In this document: piece after piece, positions 56,901 to 64,000 of the stretch
Numbering within the stretch: the stretch's first letter is position 1
How the letters are laid out: each line of letters begins with the position of its first letter
Assembly: GCA_002720745.1 (NCBI GenBank)
Contig: PBJO01000018.1
Span: 1-64,000, forward strand
DNA from: Balneola sp.
GTDB taxonomy: Bacteria > Bacteroidota > Rhodothermia > Balneolales > Balneolaceae
Direction: 5' to 3'
DNA: 64,000 bases
Made by a program: the position numbers and the translations under genes
Notes under the pieces: generated by a model
What the model saw: the letters and a program-made list of their open reading frames with translations, nothing else
Told to the model about the DNA's origin: nothing
The model's database searches: none

Positions 56901-57066
56901 TTGTAGATGCACCTTTCATGATTTCTGTTAAAACGACATTTACTGCCGGAAGTGATTCGCCTGTACTGGCATCTGTTACCGTACCAGACAATGTACCACT
57001 TTGAGCAAATGCACTGACTGTGAATAGACTAGACAGGATTGCTAGTGAAAGTAACTTCTTGAACAT
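53971..57066 (-). CDS. SusC/RagA-family TonB-dependent receptor
   Basis: A 1031-residue outer-membrane transporter. Signal peptide to about residue 21, then a carboxypeptidase-regulatory-like Ig domain (GTLSGTVTDASTGESLPAVN). The plug domain carries the SusC-type VVVSTKRGAG. The rest is a beta-barrel with a terminal FRNVAFSVKFDF, ending in Phe as usual. It forms a complex with the SusD-like partner and draws energy from TonB. It is the upstream gene of the pair. No sugar hydrolase is in the operon, so the substrate is not predictable. Confidence 0.95.
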   Translation of the reverse strand: MFKKLLSLAILSSLFTVSAFAQSGTLSGTVTDASTGESLPAVNVVLTEIMKGASTNADGEYQITGIEPGTYTVEVTYIGYSTISQEVSISAGANTLDFEMATDIGLLDEIVVSGVADGTPRKKLTVSVAKVDAAQLSKVPATSVASSLSAKVSGVQIRTTSGTPGGSADIQVRSDNNLSVGSNPLVIVDGVIIEGGLGDINTDDIESIEVVKGAAASALYGSRAGNGVVVVSTKRGAGLSDGDVKVTIRQEVGFQNLDKFIDLAEHHAFALADDWESEGNYTKYAGVVYPAGYMGGYDPNIVGSRVTEDNQYMDNPFAINKNIQEDFFQTGTNMTNYFALASRVGGINLFTSFENNQQEGIIPNTDGYGRRNFRVNTDWQVNDWFKVSTSNLVIRTTSNTPGGGSGLFFDLVLAEPDNNLYMDNPVDGQAYYLRHNHWSNEENPLYGTSKNDRDTYGQRFLGNYSATADVTDWLELKATYSMENNNERYTSLYPYDYWIIGGSDPYGITYSEGSLYKYSQETQSENTQLFATTRFQFGDLFAKFQFSYLNEDFHTEWFNASGNDFKVLGIPGFDAMDPADISADNYQADIRSENYFGIMSLDYDDKYLFDAMYRIDQSSLFGADNRTNPYYRVSAAYRITEDFDLEMIDELKIRVAQGTAGIRPSFSWQYETFSLVSGSTSKSQLGNKELKPSETKETEFGINGTFMQNFSFEFVYAQSTTTDQFLNVPLLPVTGYSSQYQNAGTLEGETFEFNLQANLVRTKDLLWDLGFTWSKSSQTITELSVPPFQSGPSGLFYIREGETYGAIYGYDWVTSLDQISSNLDSYGGTIADYEVNNQGYVVAAGTQGTVDEKPIKMRDEFGNFAFVKIGDGRPDWTAGLSNTVSWKGLSAYVLIDFKQGGDVYNRKSQWLTRDSRNGIMDVSALPDAEKKTMTYYQTFYDVNTNNRYWVEDGTYIKLREVSLSYQFTPNNLSLLGDQMENITFSVLGRNLLTITDYSGYDPEAGSIRNPFDSTGQYPNFRNVAFSVKFDF

Positions 57067-57191
57067 AGATGACCTCTAGTTAAGTTATATTTAGTAATTA
57101 GTATTTTTAAAACTCGTCTGCATCTAGCAGATGGGTTAATTTAAACTATATGTATTTAAAATAAAATAATATTTAACATATTATTTTACAA

Positions 57192-58658
57192 CTAAATATT
57201 ATCTCTTAAAATACTCCCATTTAACCACTTCTGAACTTGCCTATACTCTAGGGAGAAATATTGTTGATTTCTGAGGAGTTGAAAGTTATCAAATGGATAA
57301 AATTTGTTTTTAAATCTGTATGACTTAAACGTAAAGTTAGTTTCAGGATTGTAAAAGTCATTAGAATATCTCCATGTTTTCTCTTCTAGAGTTTTTTCGG
57401 TATACCATGGAGGGCCAAACAAAATATACATCATCCCCATATCGGTCTTCCAACCCTCTTTATAGTTCGAAAATTGTTTATTAGCTTCTTCCACGCGCTC
57501 ATAATAAAGTTCGATAGCCTGGAGTGCCTTGTTTGTATTTTTTATATTTGAGAGCCAGAATCTATCAACAGCTATTTTTAGCTCTTTAGGATCTAAAATT
57601 GCCATTAATTTTTTATGATCACCCTCTCTCATTAAATAAATTAATGGAGCGGCTAATTCTTTAGGTGTTCTGAGTGAAGGATAGTGCGAACTTTTAACAC
57701 TGAAATCTCTGGCCTTATAGATTTCTTCATCCCCCACTTCGGTACGAACTTCAAATCTATAATTACCTCTTTTTAGATCATCAAAGAAAAACTCGATGGT
57801 AACAGTTCCTGGTTGACTGAGTATTCGCTTAGAACTATTCACTAAATCAAACTCCCCATAGTCAATCCCTTTGTATGGTAAGCTAGCAGGAGTGTAATCA
57901 GGCCAACTCATGGGCCGAGCATGTAAGGTATCCGAGTCAAATTTTAACAAACGGGTATTGATAGTTTGAGGCTCATTAATCTTATTATTAGTTACTTGAA
58001 ACATCAGACGGACTGAATCACTTCTCTCCGATACGTTATAAGTAGTGATTGCCTCAAAGAATCCACTCTTTACCTTATGATCTTTTGCAAATACTTGAAT
58101 ATTGGTTAAATAGCTACGTTGTTCGGTTGGATTAGGAATCTCTACTGAAAGTACTCTAAAGCTCTCTCGCCCATTTGAGGTATCTCTAATGATGACACGA
58201 ACTATATAACTACCTGGCTCCACAGGTACTGATCTTTTAATAGTAAACGCGTCCTGACTATTTACCACATATGAGGTCGAATCAGTAATTTCAAATTCGA
58301 TATTATCAGATTTAATTAACCGATCGGATTGCTCTGTATCACTCACCCGTATATCCAGTTCAATGTTAGAGCGAAACATATCATCTATTTTTTTAAAAAC
58401 AAGGCTAGCATATACAACCTCAGCAGATATTTCGATAAATGCACTGTCGGTTTCCACATCTACCAAACCGGCACCCACAACCCTAAGCTCAGGATAACCC
58501 GGCCGATAATCATAATCTGCTGCCCTATCTACTTCTTCTATAATAACGTTATTACAACCTGTAAATAAATAACCTGATAGTAAGGCGAAGATTGCCATTA
58601 ACCTGACATCACCAATTCTAGGCACAGATTCAAATACTATGTTTACTATATTTTTCAT
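57192..58658 (-). CDS. GWxTD-domain lipoprotein
   Basis: I chose the ATG at 58658 (MKNIVNIV), giving about 488 residues with a lipoprotein-like signal (GYLFTGC). The longer frame opens at 58793 and adds 45 residues that do not look like coding sequence. The GWxTD domain is in the last 100 residues: NYKEGWKTDMGMMYILFGPP and TWRYSND. The middle part is beta-rich with repeated segments such as SYIVRVIIRDTS. The domain is found in Balneolaeota, Acidobacteria and relatives. Its function is unknown; an envelope role is likely. Confidence 0.88.
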   Translation of the reverse strand: MKNIVNIVFESVPRIGDVRLMAIFALLSGYLFTGCNNVIIEEVDRAADYDYRPGYPELRVVGAGLVDVETDSAFIEISAEVVYASLVFKKIDDMFRSNIELDIRVSDTEQSDRLIKSDNIEFEITDSTSYVVNSQDAFTIKRSVPVEPGSYIVRVIIRDTSNGRESFRVLSVEIPNPTEQRSYLTNIQVFAKDHKVKSGFFEAITTYNVSERSDSVRLMFQVTNNKINEPQTINTRLLKFDSDTLHARPMSWPDYTPASLPYKGIDYGEFDLVNSSKRILSQPGTVTIEFFFDDLKRGNYRFEVRTEVGDEEIYKARDFSVKSSHYPSLRTPKELAAPLIYLMREGDHKKLMAILDPKELKIAVDRFWLSNIKNTNKALQAIELYYERVEEANKQFSNYKEGWKTDMGMMYILFGPPWYTEKTLEEKTWRYSNDFYNPETNFTFKSYRFKNKFYPFDNFQLLRNQQYFSLEYRQVQKWLNGSILRDNI

Positions 58659-58909
58659 ACAGCAATAATTTAGAAAGATAACTTGATTGATATAAGGTAT
58701 AAAATGTATGTCACTAGACTGTTGCTTGATTCTAAACTGTTGCTTGATTAATTGCCCTATGCATGCAACAAAATAAAATTCACACAAATTCATATACTAT
58801 TAAAAAAAACAGGAAATCGTTTCAATAGCTTAAAACAATTAAATTATCTTTACTTTAGCATAGTATTTATCAAGGATCGCAACAATATCATCAAATTATC
58901 AACGCGCAT

Positions 58910-60343
58910 ATGATCACTCCTCAACGAAAAACAAAAATCGTCTGTACCATAGGACCCAGTTGTTTTACTCAGGAAGGTATTAACAGCCTCTTACTTCACG
59001 GTATGAATGTCGCCCGAATAAATTTCTCACATGGCGGCTACGAAATTCATGAGCGTAGCATCAAGTTTATACGAAAGGCTGCACGTGAATTTGACTATAG
59101 TATTCCTGTTCTAGCCGACTTACAAGGCCCAAAAATTAGAATAGGTCAAATGAAAGACGAAGCACAAGTTCTACAGGATGGTAGAGAAATCACCTTAACT
59201 ACTGAAGCTATTATTGGTACCGCTGACTGCGTACCCATTGACTATGACAAACTCCCACAGGAAGCCGAAGTGGGGAATACTATTCTTTTAGATGATGGAC
59301 TCTTGGAATTCAAAGTAACTAAATGCCTCGAAAATTCACTGAAAGTAAAGGTCATTGTGGGAGGGCTGCTAAAGTCTCGAAAAGGAGTAAACTTGCCAAA
59401 CGTAAAAATATCTATACCTGCCTTAACCCCGAAAGATAGAAAAGATCTTGAATTTGCTGTTAAGATGGATGCCGATTACATCGCCCTTTCTTTCGTACGA
59501 AAACCGCAAGATGTGATAGATTTAAAAAAATTATTAAGAGAGCTTGGCTCTGAAGCCGGTATAATTGCCAAAATAGAAAAACCTGAAGCAGTTGATTATA
59601 TAGATGCGATCATCGAGCAGGCCGATGGTATTATGGTTGCTCGGGGTGATTTGGGTATAGAAATACCTGCCGAAGAAGTACCCTTTATTCAGAAAACTAT
59701 TATAGAAAAATGTAGAGCCGCAGGTAAATCTGTTATAACAGCCACCCAAATGCTCGATTCAATGATTAAAAATCCAAGACCAACACGAGCAGAAACCTCT
59801 GATGTAGCAAATGCAGTACTAGATGGTACCGATGCGGTTATGCTTTCTGGAGAAACTGCAGTAGGTAAATATCCAATGGATGCAGTAAATGTGATGGATC
59901 GTATTTGCCGAAAAATTGAAGAGCATAGAATACAACTTTATAATAGCCTTGAATATAACAAACCTAGCGATCCTGATAAACAAATTATTGAATCACTTGC
60001 TCATACCTGCGTTCTATTATCCGAAAAAGCAGATAGTACTTTAATTAGTACCATTACCCATTCTGGGAGTACGGCTCGCCGAATAGCTAAATTCAGACCT
60101 AAGGTACCTATTTTTGCCTTCACCGAATCTCAAAAGGTACGCCGCCAATTGAATCTTGTTTGGGGTGTCCGCTCCATCCGACTGCGTGAACTCTTCGATA
60201 CAGATATAAGCGTAAAAATTATGGAAGATTATCTCAAAGAAAATGGCCAAGTAAAATCAGGTGACCGGGTGGTTGTAGCTACGGGCATGCCCACGGCTCT
60301 AAGAGGTCGTACCAATATGGTTAAAATAAGTATTATAGAATAA
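58910..60343 (+). CDS. pyk: Pyruvate kinase
   Basis: A 477-residue glycolytic enzyme that transfers phosphate from PEP to ADP. KIVCTIGPSC and the catalytic Lys in IIAKIEKPEAVDY are present, along with the Mg/PEP site MVARGDLGIEIPAEEV and TRAETSDVANAVLDGTDAVM. The C-terminal regulatory domain is complete. The next gene starts 12 bp after it and may be co-transcribed. Confidence 0.97.
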   Translation: MITPQRKTKIVCTIGPSCFTQEGINSLLLHGMNVARINFSHGGYEIHERSIKFIRKAAREFDYSIPVLADLQGPKIRIGQMKDEAQVLQDGREITLTTEAIIGTADCVPIDYDKLPQEAEVGNTILLDDGLLEFKVTKCLENSLKVKVIVGGLLKSRKGVNLPNVKISIPALTPKDRKDLEFAVKMDADYIALSFVRKPQDVIDLKKLLRELGSEAGIIAKIEKPEAVDYIDAIIEQADGIMVARGDLGIEIPAEEVPFIQKTIIEKCRAAGKSVITATQMLDSMIKNPRPTRAETSDVANAVLDGTDAVMLSGETAVGKYPMDAVNVMDRICRKIEEHRIQLYNSLEYNKPSDPDKQIIESLAHTCVLLSEKADSTLISTITHSGSTARRIAKFRPKVPIFAFTESQKVRRQLNLVWGVRSIRLRELFDTDISVKIMEDYLKENGQVKSGDRVVVATGMPTALRGRTNMVKISIIE

Positions 60344-60354
60344 GGCATTTCCTT

Positions 60355-63204
60355 ATGCGTATTATGTCCCGAATATTACTACTCAGTGTTCTACTGCTAG
60401 GTTGTTCAGGGCAATTTTCATCTCGGTTTATCGACTTTAATGCCTATTATAATACCTTTTACAACGCCCAGCTAAGCTACGGACAGGGATATCATAAAAG
60501 TACTGAACAAAGCCGAAAGTATAATTTCTTGCTTCCGATCAGAGTCTACCAAACCCCACTTGGTGCTGGGATGCAAGAACTTCAGAATACAATTGACAAA
60601 GGGGCAGATATCTTACGGGATCACAAAAAAAGCAAATGGGTAGATAATGCCTTAGAGTTAATTGGCAAATCCTATTTTTTCAGAACAGAGTATTTTTCTG
60701 CAGATCAAAAATTCGATGAATTGTTGTTAACTACCCAAGATCCCTTATTGCAACAGAAAGGCGTTTTCTGGAAAGGCAGGGTATTTATGGAGCTTGAACT
60801 ATATACCCAAGGTGTGCAGTACCTAGAAGAACAAAGAGCTATCTATGATGGGCAGTGGTTAGAAAACATAGAAGATCAAATACTTACTTTATTAGCAGAG
60901 CTTTATGTTGCAAGACAAAACTATGAGGCAGCTATTCCATTGCTAGATCAAACAGCTGCTTCATTACCTGGTAAAGCATTGAAAGAACGAGCTTTTTTTC
61001 TGCTAGGGCAGCTTAATGATTTCCAAGGGTTCACCCATAACGCATTCAATGCCTTTGACCAAGTTTCGGATCATTACTTTAACTATGAAATACAATTTGA
61101 GGCTCAAAAGAAAAAAGCCGATGTTGCGAGACAGCTCGGTTTAGTCGATGAAGCCTATTCCGTTTTATCAGATATGGTTAAGGATGATAAGAATACCGAG
61201 TATATCGCTGAACTTCGTTTGGAATTAGGACTTACCGAACTTCAAAGATACAGACCTGAAAAAGCCAAAACTATATTCTTAAATCTATTAAGAGACCAAC
61301 AATTTCCTGCCAAAGCACGAACTAAAGCATTAACCTATTATTCCCTTGCAGATATTTATCGTTTTAACAATAACAACTTTAGCCGCGCTGCCGCTTATTA
61401 TGATTCTGCGGCACGAATTAATGTACCCTCAGAAAGTCTTCCAGAATATTATAATGCTCAAGAGTTGTCAATTTCTTTTGGCGAATACATAGAGTTAAAA
61501 TCGAACATTCAACTTGAAGATAGTTTATTGTACCTGAGCTCGCTAGAACCCGCCCAATTTGACTCGGTGATACTAGAAATACAGCGGCTTCAACAAGCTG
61601 AACTAGAGCGGCTCCAACAAGAACAAGAAGATCGAGCAAATACCCTTGTTACTATTGATCGTGAGCTAAACCAAAGGTCCAATTTGAATTCTAATAGCGG
61701 ATTCCTGAATGAGCTTGACCAACAAATTAGTGCCGACGCGGCTCAGCAGTTCAATGCACTCTGGATGGGAAGAGTTCTGACCGATTATTGGCGTTTTGAA
61801 TCCCTTGCCCGAAATACTTTTGCGCAGGACAGTAGCGAGTTTGAGAGCTATACAAATGAGAATATCGCCATTCATCTTCAAAACAAATATACTGTTGACG
61901 TAAGTGCCATCCCTTTTGATTTAGCTACCAAAGATTCTGCTTATGAACGACTTTCCACCTACTACTATGGAATAGGAAATCTATTTTTTTTAAACCTAAA
62001 TGACACAGATAGTGCAGAGTATTACTTTTCTAAAGTTTGGTCAGAGCGCCCTCAAAGTAAAGTAGCTCCTGTATCTTTGTACTCTCTGGCGGAAATTGCT
62101 TCTACTAAACACCAAATAGATCGCGCAAAAGAATTGGGAGATATAATTATTCAAAACTTCCCAAATACCGTTTATGCAAAACGTTTAGCTGAACGTTTTT
62201 CAATTCCGATAGAGCAAGATAACAGCATTCAAACAACGGAATTTGATAGGTTTCAACAATTGTATAACAACTTTGAAATGGGTATCGACGTTGAAATAGA
62301 TTCTTTGTTTAGCTGGGGTATATCAGCAGAAAATTCAGTTCTTGGTGAACAGGCCTATCGTATTGGTCTTACTTCCTACATTGAAAACATAACCTTGGAT
62401 AGTTTGTATCAACAAGTACTATCTCGATGGCTAAGCGAACAAGATCGCTGGGTCGCCGACCAAGCTAATCTGCTTGCTCTTAAAGACTCCATAAAAGTAA
62501 TCTTAGCAGATAGTCTACTTGATCCGTTGAAAGATGAACAATTATCTGCCTTATTAGATTCAACACTTAATGAACCAATTTGGTACGACTTGTTCCCTTA
62601 TAGAGGTCCAAACTGGGATTTGGCTAGAAATTATTTGGCAGTTTATGACTCAGTATTCATCAATCCGGTGAAAAATACTAGTATACTCCATTTAAAACGG
62701 GAATTAATCCTCCCAGAAAACCCCTACTTCGTTTATGTTGACAGTTCACTGAATGATTCCTCACAGGTTGATACTTTCTCGACTGACTCAGTGTTTACCG
62801 ATTCGCTGAGTAATAAGCCTTTTTCAAATCTTTCGCCACCGCAAAATAAAGATTTAACCAGCTCAAAAGAGGAGAATCCTACTATTAATGACTACCAATC
62901 CTGCATTGACCTCAATATTTCACCATCTTTTAGAGGGGGCATCCAGGTGCTATTATCAAGTATTTCCTATCCTGAAATGGTTATCATAAGTCCAGTAAAC
63001 TATCGCTTTTTCATTAATGAACGGGGAATTATCGATCGTTTTGAGACCGTGAACTCAGCCTCAAATTCAGTAATTAGTCCAGATTTAGTAGATGCAATCA
63101 ATGACGGCTTAAAATCGGGCGTTTCATTTGAACCAACCATTATTGATGGCCGCTCAGTTCGATTGGTTTGTGAAATAGTTATAGATCTATTCGAGCTAAA
63201 ATGA
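60355..63204 (+). CDS. Large TPR lipoprotein, PorW/SprE-like, with TonB-like C-terminus
   Basis: A 949-residue protein with a lipoprotein signal (LLLGC, near residue 17) followed by FIDFNAYYNTFYNA, which is the kind of start seen in PorW/SprE type IX secretion and gliding proteins. TPR-like helices make up residues 60-700. A Gln/Glu-rich coiled coil lies at about 405-430. The C-terminal 110 residues resemble a TonB C-terminal domain (ISYPEMVIISPVNYRFFINE, then SVRLVCEIVIDL), although a very diverged one. The role is probably envelope secretion or assembly. The assignment is by pattern and not by a strong family hit. Confidence 0.65.
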   Translation: MRIMSRILLLSVLLLGCSGQFSSRFIDFNAYYNTFYNAQLSYGQGYHKSTEQSRKYNFLLPIRVYQTPLGAGMQELQNTIDKGADILRDHKKSKWVDNALELIGKSYFFRTEYFSADQKFDELLLTTQDPLLQQKGVFWKGRVFMELELYTQGVQYLEEQRAIYDGQWLENIEDQILTLLAELYVARQNYEAAIPLLDQTAASLPGKALKERAFFLLGQLNDFQGFTHNAFNAFDQVSDHYFNYEIQFEAQKKKADVARQLGLVDEAYSVLSDMVKDDKNTEYIAELRLELGLTELQRYRPEKAKTIFLNLLRDQQFPAKARTKALTYYSLADIYRFNNNNFSRAAAYYDSAARINVPSESLPEYYNAQELSISFGEYIELKSNIQLEDSLLYLSSLEPAQFDSVILEIQRLQQAELERLQQEQEDRANTLVTIDRELNQRSNLNSNSGFLNELDQQISADAAQQFNALWMGRVLTDYWRFESLARNTFAQDSSEFESYTNENIAIHLQNKYTVDVSAIPFDLATKDSAYERLSTYYYGIGNLFFLNLNDTDSAEYYFSKVWSERPQSKVAPVSLYSLAEIASTKHQIDRAKELGDIIIQNFPNTVYAKRLAERFSIPIEQDNSIQTTEFDRFQQLYNNFEMGIDVEIDSLFSWGISAENSVLGEQAYRIGLTSYIENITLDSLYQQVLSRWLSEQDRWVADQANLLALKDSIKVILADSLLDPLKDEQLSALLDSTLNEPIWYDLFPYRGPNWDLARNYLAVYDSVFINPVKNTSILHLKRELILPENPYFVYVDSSLNDSSQVDTFSTDSVFTDSLSNKPFSNLSPPQNKDLTSSKEENPTINDYQSCIDLNISPSFRGGIQVLLSSISYPEMVIISPVNYRFFINERGIIDRFETVNSASNSVISPDLVDAINDGLKSGVSFEPTIIDGRSVRLVCEIVIDLFELK

Positions 63205-63256
63205 GTTTACTAGTAATCCTGCGACTATAGGCCACTTAAACTTCGCATAGTCAAGC

Positions 63257-64000
63257 TTAACTGCGACCACAGGCCTTAGCTATATCCGAAACCAAGCCTG
63301 GGCCTTCATAGACGAGCGCTGTGTATAATTGTAGCAATTGAGCACCAGCCTCAAGGCGTTCTAGTGCTGAATTTACCGAATCGATCCCCCCCACGGAAAT
63401 AACCGGTTTGCCTCCCGACAATCCCTCCGAAAGCCAACGTGTCATCTCCAAACTTCTCTTAGCAATAGCTCGTCCGCTCAATCCACCTCTCCCTATCTCA
63501 GAAAGTTCTTTTTTAGAGTGCCCTAACCCTTCTCTATTGTTAGAAGTATTTGTGGCTATATAGCCATCAATTCCATAATCTTCGCAAATTTCTAACAAAT
63601 TCATTAAATCTTCATGCTTGGTATCCACTGAAAACTTTACAGTCGTCGGAATATGCGCAAAGGTAGAAGAGTAGGATATTTTAAGCTTGTCCGATGGAAA
63701 TCCTCCCTGCATTGCTCTTTGCTTTATCCCTGCTAACAACTCACTAAGTGCACCTGGATCTTCAAAGGTTTTACCCTCTCCTGTGTTCGGACAAGATATA
63801 TTAATGGTGATGTAATCGGCCACTTTTTGAGCTAGAAGGTAGGATTCAATATAATCTTCAACAGCTGCATCACCTGCAATAGTTGGGTCATTAGTTTTGG
63901 CAATATTTATTCCCAAAGGAATGTCTAATTGAAGTTTTTTTAACCGCTCCACAACTCTGGCTGCTCCTTGGTTATTCAGACCCATCCGGTTTATCAATGA
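63257..64000 (-). CDS. pyrD: Dihydroorotate dehydrogenase, N-terminus beyond the window
   Basis: The frame runs off the right edge, so only the C-terminal 248 residues or so are visible. The FMN-binding TIM-barrel is clear: SLINRMGLNNQGAARV, ISCPNTGEGKTFEDPG and GLSGRAIAKRSLEM. The RMGxNNxGA segment belongs to the class 2 (quinone-dependent) enzymes of pyrimidine synthesis. The catalytic-base position reads Cys (ISCPNT) and not the usual class 2 Ser (SSPNT). It ends in EGPGLVSDIAKACGRS. Confidence 0.9.
   Translation of the reverse strand, partial: SLINRMGLNNQGAARVVERLKKLQLDIPLGINIAKTNDPTIAGDAAVEDYIESYLLAQKVADYITINISCPNTGEGKTFEDPGALSELLAGIKQRAMQGGFPSDKLKISYSSTFAHIPTTVKFSVDTKHEDLMNLLEICEDYGIDGYIATNTSNNREGLGHSKKELSEIGRGGLSGRAIAKRSLEMTRWLSEGLSGGKPVISVGGIDSVNSALERLEAGAQLLQLYTALVYEGPGLVSDIAKACGRS

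Noticed and set aside
58659-58793. N-terminal extension of the GWxTD frame (45 residues)
   Set aside because: The composition is unlike the rest, and a start at 58658 gives a lipoprotein signal, so I excluded it.

Overview
The window is AT-rich, densely coded bacterial chromosome, probably from a marine member of the Balneolaeota/Rhodothermota branch near Bacteroidota. The markers are a SusC/SusD pair, a GWxTD-domain lipoprotein, a remnant of a type IX-type C-terminal sorting domain, LptE and PorW/SprE-like lipoproteins, a sulfatase with its maturase, and a TAnnTTTG promoter in front of tRNA-fMet. The taxon is inferred from gene content; no rRNA gene is present.

Layout. 1-5022 is a small polysaccharide locus: a BspA-like surface lipoprotein cut by the left edge, an orphan sorting-domain fragment, a mutarotase, a formylglycine-generating enzyme and a divergent CTPSR sulfatase. 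5222-13513 holds seven same-strand signalling genes: RsbW-like kinase, STAS antagonist, ECF sigma factor and a membrane protein with about 34 nine-residue repeats in the anti-sigma position; then, after a terminator, an HExxH protease with a propeller-like region, a PrsW-like intramembrane protease and a GAF-PP2C phosphatase. 13514-14567 is a gene-poor stretch plus four tRNAs (Cys, Glu, His, Glu). 14596-17300 is a decayed sugar-porter gene beside an intact LacI regulator.

17327-24015 has a GT2 glycosyltransferase, a MerR regulator, heme A synthesis (ctaA, ctaB) and a fused E1 2-oxoacid dehydrogenase. 24176-31783 has fumC and a probable sphingolipid locus (serine palmitoyltransferase-like enzyme, GNAT-like protein, two GT4 glycosyltransferases, divergent NAD-dependent reductase/epimerase). 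31965-50489 is mostly housekeeping: mutY, rpsU, radA, fructose-bisphosphate aldolase, dus, serS, Lrp/AsnC and sigma-54 regulators, LptE, rpmE, a ChlI/MoxR ATPase and L-lysine 6-transaminase. 50668-58658 has tRNA-fMet, a gamma-glutamyltransferase-like lipoprotein, SusD/SusC and the GWxTD protein. 58910-64000 has pyruvate kinase, a large PorW/SprE-like lipoprotein and a dihydroorotate dehydrogenase cut by the right edge.

The strongest candidate for an undescribed system is 5222-13513. Cytoplasmic partner switching (kinase, antagonist, phosphatase) is placed beside a membrane-anchored repeat-rich putative anti-sigma factor and two proteases, one from the family that cleaves the anti-sigma factor RsiW in Bacillus. 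How the parts connect is inferred from families and gene order only.
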